Assembly (NCBI GenBank): GCA_045542595.1
Contig: JAZQLI010000016.1
Location: 1 to 60,518, forward strand
Direction of reading: 5' to 3'
Length of the DNA stretch: 60,518 bases
From: Scatosoma sp045542595
GTDB taxonomy: Bacteria; Bacillota; Clostridia; Christensenellales; Borkfalkiaceae
The stretch's first letter is position 1. Every line of letters begins with the position of its first letter. A program made the translations under genes and the position numbers. The notes below the pieces were generated by a model. That model saw only the letters and a list, made by a program, of their open reading frames with translations. It was not told the DNA's origin and searched no databases. Positions 1-8,534 of this stretch are shown here, in pieces.

Positions 1-90
1 AAATGTAACATAATTTCATTTTTTTATAATCGAAAACAAAAGAAACTTATCAAATTTTGCGAAAAAAGAAAATTTTTTTACTGCAAACCC

Positions 91-119
91 TTGCAATTTA
101 AAATGATTTGTAGTATAAT
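91..119 (+). promoter_or_regulatory. Sigma-A-type promoter of the decarboxylase operon
   Basis: TTGCAA at 91-96 and TATAAT at 114-119 are separated by 17 bases. The first gene starts 75 bases after the -10 box, and the region before it is AT-rich and has no gene. The -10 is a perfect match and the -35 differs from TTGACA at two positions. Confidence 0.75.
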
Positions 120-193
120 GATACTTGGTAGAAAGTTGGCAAAAAAGTTGATATTGCCAAAAAAAAGCCGTGATATTTCTTGGAGGTCACATT

Positions 194-1561
194 ATGGATA
201 AAATTCAACTACTGCAAGAAAGAAAAGCGAAAATCGCCGCAGCGGGAAAAGAAATTCGCGCTCGCATTAACGCGCTTGCAGATGCAGAAAGCTTTGTCGA
301 ATTGTCGGCTTTTAGCTTTTCGAGAAACGATTTTTATGGGGAAGATGCCGAAGGTGAAGGGGTTGTAACCGGGTTTTGTACAATCAACGGTTATCCTTTC
401 TACGTAGTTGCTCAAAACTTTAACGTTTTAAGCGGCGGCGTATCCAAAGCAAATTGCGACAAAATTGCAAAATGTTTAGACGCGGCGGAAAAGAATATGA
501 CGCCCGTTGTATACTTGCTTAATACCCGTGGTGTACAAGTTGGCGAAGGCGTTACTGTTTTGGAAGGTCTTGCAAAATTGCTTTTGAAGAGTACGCAACT
601 CAAAGGCGTTGTACCGCAATATGCTATCGTGGACGGAGAAGTATACGGCTCAGCTGCAATGCTCGCTGCCGTTGCCGATTTCACTTTCTTTATTGAAAAG
701 AAGAGTGTTTTGGCGATAAACAGTCCGTTTGTATTATCCGCAAAAGCAGGTAAAAATCTTACCAAAGAAGAAGTTGGTAATGCGGCGGCGTTAAATAAAA
801 CGGGTATTCCCGCTTTTGAAGTGAAAGACGTTGCCGAAATTAAAAATATTATCGCGCAAATCAACGAAATTATCTCCGTACCTATGATTGATGCGGATTT
901 AAACAGTGCTGTTCCTGCGTTGAATGCAAACGTAGACGCGCAAACGCTTATGACTATTTTTGAAACTCCCGTTGAAGTATGCGCTTCGTATGAACCCGAA
1001 GTAAAAACGGTACTTGGTCGTATCGGCGGTATTGCTGTAGCCGCGGTAGTATTCGACGGCGGTAAAGACGGTGTGGAACTCACTGCGGCAAAACTTGCAA
1101 AAATTAGAACGTTTGCGGAATTCGCTTGCTGTTACAGCTTGCCGTTCGTAACGTTTACGGACGTTAAGGGTATTTGCCCTTGTATGTGTGCAAATAACAG
1201 TCGTGTAATGAAAGAGGCGGCGGAATATTTAAATATTCTTGACACGCTTGATACGGCGAAGGTTGCAGTTGTGTATAAGAAAGCAATCGGGCTCGGCTAT
1301 TCGTTATTTGCGGCAAAATCGGTTGGTTTCGATTATACTTGTGCATTTGCCAATGCCAACATTTCTATTGTAGACAGTGCGGTAGGTGCGGCTATTGAAT
1401 TCTCCGATGAAAAAGCGGACAAGGCTGCTTTGGCGGCAAGATATGCCGATGAAAACGCCGACCCTGTTCACGCGGCAAAAGACGGTTATATCGACGATAT
1501 TATCGAACCGCAATTTGTAAAACAATATTTAATTGCTTCCTTGCAAATGCTGACGAAGTAA
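194..1561 (+). CDS. Acyl-CoA carboxyltransferase subunit (MmdA/PccB-like)
   Basis: This 455-residue protein belongs to the crotonase-fold carboxyl transferase family, which moves CO2 between biotin and an acyl-CoA (methylmalonyl-CoA decarboxylase alpha, propionyl-CoA carboxylase beta, transcarboxylase 12S). A GG-V-S region near residue 90 and a GEVYGSAAML segment near 155 fit the acyl-CoA and biotin oxyanion sites. It is about 50 residues shorter than typical MmdA (about 510). The start at 194 is chosen over an upstream one at 170 because GGAGG lies at 182-186. It heads an operon with an OadG-like anchor, a biotin carrier, an OadB-like pump and an OadA-like carboxyltransferase. Its acyl-CoA substrate cannot be read from the sequence; family assignment is firm, exact reaction is inferred. 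Confidence 0.8.
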   Translation: MDKIQLLQERKAKIAAAGKEIRARINALADAESFVELSAFSFSRNDFYGEDAEGEGVVTGFCTINGYPFYVVAQNFNVLSGGVSKANCDKIAKCLDAAEKNMTPVVYLLNTRGVQVGEGVTVLEGLAKLLLKSTQLKGVVPQYAIVDGEVYGSAAMLAAVADFTFFIEKKSVLAINSPFVLSAKAGKNLTKEEVGNAAALNKTGIPAFEVKDVAEIKNIIAQINEIISVPMIDADLNSAVPALNANVDAQTLMTIFETPVEVCASYEPEVKTVLGRIGGIAVAAVVFDGGKDGVELTAAKLAKIRTFAEFACCYSLPFVTFTDVKGICPCMCANNSRVMKEAAEYLNILDTLDTAKVAVVYKKAIGLGYSLFAAKSVGFDYTCAFANANISIVDSAVGAAIEFSDEKADKAALAARYADENADPVHAAKDGYIDDIIEPQFVKQYLIASLQMLTK

Positions 1562-1573
1562 CGGGAGGAAAAG

Positions 1574-1912
1574 ATGTTGCAAAATTTATTAACTTCTTTG
1601 CCTGAAGGCGGTAAAATGATTAGCATTCCCGAATCGCTTTTATATGCTCTTATCGGGTTTCTAGTTGTATTTGCCGGTATAGCACTCTTGATTGCTGTTG
1701 TTTGGGCAGTCGGGAAAGTAATGGCTATGAATAATCCTTCTAAAGCAAAGCCTAAGATGGAAAAACAAGTGCAAGTTACATCTACCGCGCCCGTTGTATC
1801 CGACGATATTGATGAAGAAACGGTTGCTGTAATTACAGCGGCGCTGATGGCGTATTATCAAACGAACAAACCTCAATGCGGATTTACCGTAAAAAGAATT
1901 AAGAGAATTTAA
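1574..1912 (+). CDS. OadG/MmdD-like small membrane subunit of Na+-pumping decarboxylase
   Basis: This 112-residue protein has one hydrophobic helix at about residues 22-48, a charged linker, and a C-terminal segment (DIDEETVAVITAALMAYY) typical of the OadG family. Family members anchor the soluble carboxyltransferase and biotin carrier to the membrane-bound beta subunit. The gene follows the carboxyltransferase by 12 bases with GGGAGG upstream, and the biotin carrier follows by 12 bases, so translation within one operon is expected. Family membership rests on size, topology, C-terminal motif and context. Confidence 0.8.
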   Translation: MLQNLLTSLPEGGKMISIPESLLYALIGFLVVFAGIALLIAVVWAVGKVMAMNNPSKAKPKMEKQVQVTSTAPVVSDDIDEETVAVITAALMAYYQTNKPQCGFTVKRIKRI

Positions 1913-1924
1913 GGAGAAAATATC

Positions 1925-2326
1925 ATGCGTAATTTTGTTATCACTGTAAATGGAAAAACATTTCAAGTAGGCGTTGAAGAAGTAGGGGCAAGCGCTCCTT
2001 CGGCAATGCCTGTTGCACCTGTAGTTGCAGCACCCGCTCCCGTAGCAGCGCCCGCGCCTGTAGCTGTTCCCGCTCCTGTAGCTGCTCCCGCTCCCGTAGC
2101 GGCAGCTCCTGCAAATGGAGAAAAAGTGCTTTCCCCGTTCCCCGGACTTATCAAAAACTTGTTGGTAGACAACGGTGCAACGGTTAAGAAAGACCAACCC
2201 ATTCTTGTGTTGGAAGCAATGAAAATGGATAACGATATCACTGCTCCTTGCGACGGTGTTGTAACCTTCCAAGTAACGAAAGGCGCTAACGTGGAATCGG
2301 ATTCCGTTTTAGCGGTTATTAGCTAA
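1925..2326 (+). CDS. Biotin carboxyl carrier protein of the decarboxylase complex
   Basis: This 133-residue protein carries a C-terminal biotinyl domain with the EAMKM motif; the biotinylated lysine is Lys100. Residues about 25-64 form a flexible Ala-Pro linker built from repeats of APAPVA, as in MmdC and the C-terminus of OadA. The domain shuttles CO2 between the two carboxyltransferases and the membrane beta subunit encoded in the same operon. The neighbouring OadA-like protein lacks a biotinyl domain, so this is probably the shared carrier. The DNA repeats at about 2020-2110 are explained by the linker. Confidence 0.93.
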   Translation: MRNFVITVNGKTFQVGVEEVGASAPSAMPVAPVVAAPAPVAAPAPVAVPAPVAAPAPVAAAPANGEKVLSPFPGLIKNLLVDNGATVKKDQPILVLEAMKMDNDITAPCDGVVTFQVTKGANVESDSVLAVIS

Positions 2327-2347
2327 AAATTATAAGGAAATAAAAAT

Positions 2348-3754
2348 ATGTTAAATTATTTGCTTGCAACCGAAGGCGTGGATATCGGCACGTTATTCAC
2401 TAATTTAATTGGCGAAATGGGCTTTATGAGCGGTTCGTTGGAAAATTACGTAATGTTATTAGTTTCTTTCGTATTGATGTATCTTGCAATCGTAAAGAAA
2501 TTTGAACCGTTATTGTTATTGCCTATCGCTTTCGGTATGTTTTTAATCAATTTGCCCGGCGCTTACAACGTGCTTTGGGGAACGTATCCAGATTCTAAAG
2601 TTTTGACGCTTGAAGAATTTGAATCATTGAATATAGTACTTCCGTCTGGGTGGCAATTTGTTGACGGTAGCCTGATGATGATCGAAAACGGCTCGTTGCA
2701 ACTCGTAACGAAAGAATTATTTGACGAGCAAGTGAAAGCGGGGACGCTAGTGTTACCAACGTCTGTATTTTTCAACGATGGAATGCTCTTACGGGAAGTA
2801 GCGCATACCTTTGATAACGTAGAAAACCGTGGGCTTTTGTGGTATTTGTTCTATGGCGTAGATAAGGTAATATATCCGCCGCTTATTTTCCTTGGTATCG
2901 GCGCGATGACTGATTTTGGGCCGCTGATTTCTAACCCTAAGAGTATGCTTATCGGTGCGGCGGCACAGCTTGGTATTTTCCTTACGCTTATCGGCGCAAC
3001 AGCGCTTGGTTTTGACCTTGCAGCCGCTTCGTCTATTGCTATTATCGGTGGTGCGGACGGTCCTACGGCAATTTACGTAACGCAGTCTTTGGCGAAATAT
3101 ACTAATCAAGATTTACTTTCCGCTATTGCAGTTGCGGCGTATTCGTATATGGCTTTGATTCCTATTATTCAAAAGCCGATTATGAAATTGCTCGTTCCTA
3201 AAAAAGAAAGAGCCATTAAAATGAAACCGCTTCGTACGGTTAGTAAACTGGAAAAAATTGTATTCCCGATAGTGGTTACGCTTGTCGTTGGTATATTACT
3301 TCCCGACGCCGTTCCGCTTTTGGGTATGTTAATGCTTGGTAATTTGTTAAAGGAATCGGGGGTTTGCGACAGACTGTCTTCGCAAGCGCAAAACGGACTT
3401 ATGAATACCGTTACCATTTTCCTTGGCGTTTCCGTTGGTTGTAAAGCGTACGGTGCAACGTTCTTGCAATTTGATACGTTGAAGATTATCTTGCTTGGTT
3501 TGGTTGCGTTCTCTTGCGGTACGATGGGCGGACTTTTGATGGGACGTTTAATGTGCAAGCTTTCCAAGGGAAAAATCAATCCTTTAATCGGTAGTGCCGG
3601 CGTTTCTGCCGTACCTATGGCGGCGCGTATTTCGGAAGACGTAGGTAGAGAGGAAGACCCGTCTAACCACCTTTTGATGCACGCAATGGGGCCGAACGTT
3701 GCCGGAGTTATCGGCTCGGCAATCGCAGCAGGTTTCCTGCTTTCACTCTTTTAA
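2348..3754 (+). CDS. Na+-transporting decarboxylase beta subunit (OadB-like)
   Basis: This 468-residue integral membrane protein matches the OadB/MmdB/GcdB family, which decarboxylates carboxybiotin and exports Na+. The GGADGPTAIY segment near residue 236 and the late SAGVSAVPMAAR and GPNVAGVIGSAIAAG segments are family hallmarks. It is longer than usual (about 375-435). The extra length is mainly a hydrophilic stretch at about residues 80-165 between early membrane helices. It lies between the biotin carrier and the OadA-like gene with gaps of about 20 bases. Confidence 0.9.
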   Translation: MLNYLLATEGVDIGTLFTNLIGEMGFMSGSLENYVMLLVSFVLMYLAIVKKFEPLLLLPIAFGMFLINLPGAYNVLWGTYPDSKVLTLEEFESLNIVLPSGWQFVDGSLMMIENGSLQLVTKELFDEQVKAGTLVLPTSVFFNDGMLLREVAHTFDNVENRGLLWYLFYGVDKVIYPPLIFLGIGAMTDFGPLISNPKSMLIGAAAQLGIFLTLIGATALGFDLAAASSIAIIGGADGPTAIYVTQSLAKYTNQDLLSAIAVAAYSYMALIPIIQKPIMKLLVPKKERAIKMKPLRTVSKLEKIVFPIVVTLVVGILLPDAVPLLGMLMLGNLLKESGVCDRLSSQAQNGLMNTVTIFLGVSVGCKAYGATFLQFDTLKIILLGLVAFSCGTMGGLLMGRLMCKLSKGKINPLIGSAGVSAVPMAARISEDVGREEDPSNHLLMHAMGPNVAGVIGSAIAAGFLLSLF

Positions 3755-3773
3755 TTGATGAGGTAAATGAATT

Positions 3774-5207
3774 ATGGAAGTTAAATTTGATAATAGAAAG
3801 GTAATGCTCACGGAAACGATTTTGCGCGACGCGCATCAATCGCAAGCGGCAACAAGAATGCGTATCGACGAAATGTTGCCTGTTTTGGAACAACTTGACG
3901 ATATCGGATATTATTCGATTGAAGCGTGGGGCGGGGCTACGTTTGACTCCTGTTTGCGTTTTTTGAACGAAGATCCTTGGGAAAGATTACGTACGTTAAA
4001 GGCGCATTTAAAAACGCCTATTCAAATGCTTTTAAGAGGACAAAATTTGCTTGGCTATCGTCATTATGCCGACGACGTAGTGGAGCAATTCGTTGCGAAA
4101 TCTATTGAAAACGGTGTAGGCGTTATTCGCGTATTCGACGCTTTAAACGATCCACGCAACTTGGAAGTTTCAATGAAAGCCATTAAGAAATACGGCGGTG
4201 TTTGTGAAGCTACCATTTGCTATACAAGCGCAGTTGTAGACGGTAAAGAAGTATTTACCAACGAATATTTTGTTTCTTTAGCAAAACAATTAGAAGAACG
4301 TGGTGCGGATAATATTTGCTTGAAAGATATGGCTAACTTGTTGTTGCCTTTTAAAGCATACGAGCTTATTAAAGCATTAAAAGCTGCGTTAAAACCTACT
4401 ACGAAAATCCATTTGCATACGCATAATACGACGGGTACGGGCGATATGGTATACCTTATGGCAATTCTTGCAGGGGTAGATATTGTAGACACCGCTTTGT
4501 CGCCTTTGGGTAACGGTACTTCCCAACCTGCAACCGAACCGTTGGTTGCAACCTTACAAGGTACGCCGTATGATACGGGTATCGATATCAATAAATTGTT
4601 ACCTATCATCAAACATTTCAAGACGGTTGAAAAACGTTTGAAAGACGATAAAATTCTCAATGAAAAATCTAAGGGTATCGACGTTAATACGCTCTTGTAC
4701 CAAGTGCCCGGCGGTATGCTTTCTAACCTTATCAATCAACTTGAAAAAGCAGGTAAAGCGGATAAGCTTATGGAATGTCTTGCCGAAGTTCCCAACGTTA
4801 GAAAAGATAGTGGATATCCGCCTTTGGTTACCCCGTCTTCCCAAATCGTTGGTACGCAAGCCGTGTTAAACGTAGTTATGGGCGAACGTTATAAAATGGT
4901 TACCAAAGAAACCAAAGATTTGTTTGCAGGTAAATACGGTACGCTTCCGATGCCGCTTGATGAAGAAGCTGCTAAGAAAGTGTTAAACGGTGCGGAAAGA
5001 ATTACTTGTCGTCCTGCTGATTTGTTGCAACCTGAATATGAAGATATTAAAAAGAAGGTTATCGAGCTTGGATATTACGAAAAGGAAGAAGACGTACTTT
5101 CCTACGCAGTATTTGAACAAGTAGCCGAAAACTTCTTTAAATGGAGAGAAGCGCAAAAGAAGGGCGTTGATAGAGATATGGCAAAATCGGGCGTGTATCC
5201 CGTTTAA
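3774..5207 (+). CDS. OadA/PycB-type pyruvate (oxaloacetate) carboxyltransferase
   Basis: This 477-residue TIM-barrel carboxyltransferase has the start motif TILRDAHQSQAATRM, NICLKDMANL for the carbamylated-lysine region, and HLHTHNTTG for metal binding. The family moves CO2 between oxaloacetate or pyruvate and biotin (OadA, pyruvate carboxylase B, transcarboxylase 5S). It ends after the conserved PYC_OADA domain and has no C-terminal biotinyl domain; the carrier is the separate protein at 1925-2326. It is the last gene of the operon and is followed by a terminator. Confidence 0.92.
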   Translation: MEVKFDNRKVMLTETILRDAHQSQAATRMRIDEMLPVLEQLDDIGYYSIEAWGGATFDSCLRFLNEDPWERLRTLKAHLKTPIQMLLRGQNLLGYRHYADDVVEQFVAKSIENGVGVIRVFDALNDPRNLEVSMKAIKKYGGVCEATICYTSAVVDGKEVFTNEYFVSLAKQLEERGADNICLKDMANLLLPFKAYELIKALKAALKPTTKIHLHTHNTTGTGDMVYLMAILAGVDIVDTALSPLGNGTSQPATEPLVATLQGTPYDTGIDINKLLPIIKHFKTVEKRLKDDKILNEKSKGIDVNTLLYQVPGGMLSNLINQLEKAGKADKLMECLAEVPNVRKDSGYPPLVTPSSQIVGTQAVLNVVMGERYKMVTKETKDLFAGKYGTLPMPLDEEAAKKVLNGAERITCRPADLLQPEYEDIKKKVIELGYYEKEEDVLSYAVFEQVAENFFKWREAQKKGVDRDMAKSGVYPV

Positions 5208-5229
5208 TGTAGTTTGATAAGAAAAATAT

Positions 5230-5269
5230 ATACGCAACCGTTCCTTAATTTGAATGGTTGCGTATCTTT
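5230..5269 (+). terminator. Rho-independent terminator after the decarboxylase operon
   Basis: ATACGCAACC at 5230-5239 pairs perfectly with GGTTGCGTAT at 5256-5265, followed by CTTTTC. It begins 23 bases after the stop of the OadA-like gene. Confidence 0.85.
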
Positions 5270-5382
5270 TCATATTATTATATTTCAACTGTGAAACTTT
5301 TTTCGTGAAACTTATTTTGATATATTTTTTAACGGGGAAACGGTTGGGTGAAATTTAGGTGAATTTTAGGGGTATTTTCAAT

Positions 5383-6663
5383 ATGAAAAATGTTTGTGTG
5401 GTAGGTGGGGGCGCTGCAGGTCTTATGGCGGCGTATACCGCTGCAAAAAACGGACATCGTGTTACGTTATTTGAAAAAAATGAAAAGCTCGGTAAAAAAA
5501 TATATATTACGGGAAAAGGTCGTTGTAATTTTACCAACGATTGCAGTTTAGACGAATTTTTTGCGAACGTAGTAAACGGAGAAAAGTTTTTAAAAAGCGC
5601 ATTATTTACCTTTCCGCCGCAAAAAACAATGGAATTTTTCGAAAACTATGGTTTATCCATAAAAACCGAACGCGGAAACCGTGTTTTTCCTGTGTCCGAC
5701 CACGCAAGCGACGTAACAAAAACCTTAGAAAAAGCCTGCAAATCGGTAGGGGTTGACGTACATTTAAACGAAAAAGTACTGTATTTTAAGAAAATTATGT
5801 CAGACATAATACCTACGTCTGACATAGTTGATTGTACTTCATCAGACATAATACCTATGTCAGACATAATAGTAAAAACGGAGAAAACGGAATACCGTTG
5901 CGATTATTTAATTGTGGCAACGGGAGGAATTAGTTATCCTTCTACAGGCAGTGATGGAGACGGGTATATATTTGCAAAGTCCATAGGTCATACGGTAACG
6001 CCTTTATATTGCGGCCTTTGCGGTATCAATACAAAAGAAAACAGTTTTGCTTTATTGCAGGGCTTAGCACTCAAAAACGTTCAAATTACCGTAAAACAAG
6101 GGGCAAAGAAAATTTTTTCCGATTTTGGCGAACTTCTATTTACACATTTTGGTATTTCAGGGCCTATTGTTTTATCTATGTCTTCGAAAATCAACCGTTT
6201 ATCTATTCCGTCTTTGTCGGTTGCGCTCGATTTAAAGCCTGCCTTGGACGAATCTGCGTTAGATAAACGCATTTTACGCGATTTTGAAAACTTTAAAAAC
6301 AAACAAATTACAAATGCTTTAACCGATTTGCTTCCGCAAAAACTTATTCCCGTCGTTTTAGAAAAGAGCAATATTGACGCGAGAAAGAACGTGAACGTAA
6401 TCACCAAGGAAGAACGCAACCGTTTATGTAAAACGCTGAAAGCAATGCCGATACGTATAGACAGTTTGCGTGGTTTTAAGGAAGCAATTATCACTTCCGG
6501 CGGGGTTTCTCTTGCGGAAATCAATCCTAAAACGATGGAAAGTAAACGTATGAAAGGGGTAAAATTTTGCGGCGAAGTATTAGACGTTGACGCGTATACG
6601 GGCGGTTTTAATATGCAAATTGCATTTTCGACGGGTTACGTTGCAGGAAATACAGTAGAATAA
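5383..6663 (+). CDS. HI0933/YhiN-family flavoprotein (BaiN-like NAD(P)/FAD oxidoreductase)
   Basis: This 426-residue protein starts with an FAD-binding GGGAAGL Rossmann motif, followed by FEKNEKLGKK and GKGRCNFTN, hallmarks of the HI0933 family, and ends with GGFNMQIAFSTGYVAG. The substrate is unknown for most members. I prefer ATG 5383 (AGGGG ten bases upstream) over a GTG at 5359. Residues about 139-163 hold an in-frame insertion with a repeated SDIIP-x-SDI pattern, encoded by short palindromic DNA repeats (separate entry). It stands alone between two terminator/promoter boundaries. Confidence 0.85.
   Translation: MKNVCVVGGGAAGLMAAYTAAKNGHRVTLFEKNEKLGKKIYITGKGRCNFTNDCSLDEFFANVVNGEKFLKSALFTFPPQKTMEFFENYGLSIKTERGNRVFPVSDHASDVTKTLEKACKSVGVDVHLNEKVLYFKKIMSDIIPTSDIVDCTSSDIIPMSDIIVKTEKTEYRCDYLIVATGGISYPSTGSDGDGYIFAKSIGHTVTPLYCGLCGINTKENSFALLQGLALKNVQITVKQGAKKIFSDFGELLFTHFGISGPIVLSMSSKINRLSIPSLSVALDLKPALDESALDKRILRDFENFKNKQITNALTDLLPQKLIPVVLEKSNIDARKNVNVITKEERNRLCKTLKAMPIRIDSLRGFKEAIITSGGVSLAEINPKTMESKRMKGVKFCGEVLDVDAYTGGFNMQIAFSTGYVAGNTVE
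5796..5870 (+). repeat. In-frame palindromic repeat cluster inside the HI0933-family gene
   Basis: Two 27-bp direct copies at 5800-5826 and 5842-5868 match at 25 of 27 bases and start 42 bases (14 codons) apart. Each copy holds palindromic units of the form TATGTCAGACATA. Reading frame is kept, giving a repeated SDIIP-SDI peptide. Degenerate copies of the 13-bp unit occur elsewhere in the window (26531-26543, 13049-13061). Confidence 0.8.
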
Positions 6664-6716
6664 TGGTTGAAAGTGTATATTTTCTTTTATAAAAATAATT
6701 TTTTTTAAGCAATAAC

Positions 6717-6745
6717 TTGACGAAATTTTGTTTTTGCTGTATAAT
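6717..6745 (+). promoter_or_regulatory. Sigma-A promoter for aroH-cmk
   Basis: TTGACG at 6717-6722 and TATAAT at 6740-6745 have a 17-base spacer, 30 bases before the ATG. TAGGAG lies at 6762-6767 as ribosome binding site. Confidence 0.85.
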
Positions 6746-6774
6746 TTATTTACTATCATTATTAGGAGCGGAGT

Positions 6775-7788
6775 ATGACGATTATTCGTGGCGCTATTAC
6801 CGTTGAAAAGGACTCTAAAGAAGAAATTTCAACGTCCGTAAAGGAATTATTAGACGAAGTATTTGCGGCGAACGACTTGCAAAAGGAAGACGTTGCTGGC
6901 TTTTTATTCTCATTGACGACAGATATTCATTCGTATCATCCCGCAAAAGCGGCAAGGGAATGCGGCTACGATTTTGCGCCCTTATTCGCGGCGATTGAGC
7001 CAGAGATTGACGGGGCATTGAAATTATGTATACGTTTAATGCTGTTTACCAACCTACCGTCGACAAAAAAGGTTACGCATATTTATTTAAAAGGAGCAAA
7101 AAATTTGAGAAAAGACATTTCGGAAATTTACAATATTGCTTTAGACGGTCCTGCAGGTAGCGGAAAAAGCACGATAGCCAAAGCTCTTGCTAAAGATTAT
7201 AATATTTTGTATTTAGACACGGGGGCAATGTATCGTGCTTGCGGTTTGAAAGCGTTGCGTTGCGGCGTTAACCCCAAAGACGGGGAAGCGGTAGAAAAAA
7301 TGTTGCCTACGCTGAACGTGAAAGTGGAATATAAAGACGGGGCACAGCATACGATATTAGACGGCGAAGACGTATCGTCCGCCATTCGCGAAAACGCCGT
7401 ATCTATGGCTGCTTCGGATATTTCCGCGCACCCTTGTGTGAGAATCAAACTCGTGGAAATGCAACGGGAAATCGCCAAGAGTATGTCTTGCGTTTTAGAC
7501 GGACGGGATATTGGAACGGCTGTATTGCCCGACGCGAAGTATAAATTCTTTATAACGGCGGATAGTAAAATCCGTGCAATGCGTCGGTTTAAAGAGCTTT
7601 CCGCGCGTGGCGAAAACGTCGATTTCGATAGCTTACACGCGGAAATTGTAGCAAGGGATAAACAGGACAGTGAACGTAAGTTTTCGCCGCTTGTACAAGC
7701 TAAAGACGCCATTGTAATCGATACGTCGAATATGAGTATTGAAGAAGTTGTAAAAGCCGTAAAAGCGAAAATTCAATCTAAAATTTAA
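6775..7788 (+). CDS. cmk: Chorismate mutase (AroH-type)-cytidylate kinase fusion
   Basis: Residues 1-110 resemble monofunctional AroH chorismate mutase (chorismate to prephenate), keeping candidate catalytic residues Arg5, Glu77, Arg87 and Tyr104. Residues about 116-337 are a full cytidylate kinase (CMP/dCMP phosphorylation) with DGPAGSGKST as P-loop, DTGAMYRA and LDGRDIGT. The two reactions belong to unrelated pathways. At the junction, AGGAG (7092-7096) lies eight bases before an in-frame TTG (7105, residue 111). Free Cmk could therefore be made from the same mRNA, which would make this two coupled genes rather than an obligate fusion. plsC and ispH follow closely, so one operon is likely. 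Confidence 0.88.
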   Translation: MTIIRGAITVEKDSKEEISTSVKELLDEVFAANDLQKEDVAGFLFSLTTDIHSYHPAKAARECGYDFAPLFAAIEPEIDGALKLCIRLMLFTNLPSTKKVTHIYLKGAKNLRKDISEIYNIALDGPAGSGKSTIAKALAKDYNILYLDTGAMYRACGLKALRCGVNPKDGEAVEKMLPTLNVKVEYKDGAQHTILDGEDVSSAIRENAVSMAASDISAHPCVRIKLVEMQREIAKSMSCVLDGRDIGTAVLPDAKYKFFITADSKIRAMRRFKELSARGENVDFDSLHAEIVARDKQDSERKFSPLVQAKDAIVIDTSNMSIEEVVKAVKAKIQSKI

Positions 7789-7802
7789 ACGAAGGAATTT
7801 GT

Positions 7803-8528
7803 ATGGATAAGAAGCACGACGGGCAAGTACAGCCGAAAAAAAAGAAAGAGAAAAAAAGTAAGCCCATTACCGTAAAAGCGAGTAAAAACGGTAGACATTA
7901 TATGGGTTGGTTAAATTTATACCGCATACTCGTTTTGCCTATTTTTTATTTACTTAAACCGTTTAAATTTTACGGAAACCGTAAACCGCCCGAAGGCGCT
8001 TGCGTATTTGTTTGTAATCATTATAAAATGTTTGATATTGCTTACGTGGCGGCTACCACGTGGGAAGGAATTCATATTATCGGCAAACGCTCTATCGCCG
8101 ACGCGCCCGTAATGGGAATGCTTTCACGTAGCGTAAAAATGATTCCCGTCAGCCGCGACGGAAACGACGTCCGTGCATTACTCGATTGTTTTAAGTGCTT
8201 GAAAAACGGCGAAAAAATAGCGGTTTTCCCCGAAGGGACTCGCAATAAAATCGGAGTGGATATGTTGCCGTTTAAACACGGTGCGTCCGTTATGGCAATC
8301 AAGACCAAATCGCCCATTTTACCGATGGTAATTTATAAAGAACCGAAATGGTTTAGAAAAACGCATATTATTATGGGCGAGCCGTTTGAATTTACCGAAT
8401 ATTACGATAGAAAACTCACGGATGAAGATTTTATTGAAGCGGATGAAAAATTACGGCAAATGATGCTTAATATGCGTGAAGAGCATACGAAATTTTTAGA
8501 AAGTAAAAAGAAAAAAGGTAAAAAATAA
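7803..8528 (+). CDS. plsC: 1-acyl-sn-glycerol-3-phosphate acyltransferase
   Basis: This 241-residue protein acylates lysophosphatidic acid to phosphatidic acid at the membrane. It has the acyltransferase HX4D motif in NHYKMFD (about residue 77), a VSRDG segment, and FPEGTRNK for glycerol-phosphate binding. Both termini are lysine-rich, and a hydrophobic segment at about 42-58 can sit in the membrane. It lies 14 bases after cmk with AAGGAA upstream and 6 bases before ispH. The cmk-plsC-ispH order is common in Clostridia. Confidence 0.9.
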   Translation: MDKKHDGQVQPKKKKEKKSKPITVKASKNGRHYMGWLNLYRILVLPIFYLLKPFKFYGNRKPPEGACVFVCNHYKMFDIAYVAATTWEGIHIIGKRSIADAPVMGMLSRSVKMIPVSRDGNDVRALLDCFKCLKNGEKIAVFPEGTRNKIGVDMLPFKHGASVMAIKTKSPILPMVIYKEPKWFRKTHIIMGEPFEFTEYYDRKLTDEDFIEADEKLRQMMLNMREEHTKFLESKKKKGKK

Positions 8529-8534
8529 TACCGA

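Noticed and set aside
412..1083. Long minus-strand open frame opposite the carboxyltransferase gene
   Set aside because: It has no ribosome site or recognisable domain and runs opposite a clear family member; it is a codon-bias shadow. The same holds for the minus frame at 1661-2272.
2020..2110. Tandem repeat of about 18 bp (Ala-Pro codons)
   Set aside because: It is in frame and encodes the flexible APAPVA linker of the biotin carrier, a normal feature of that family.
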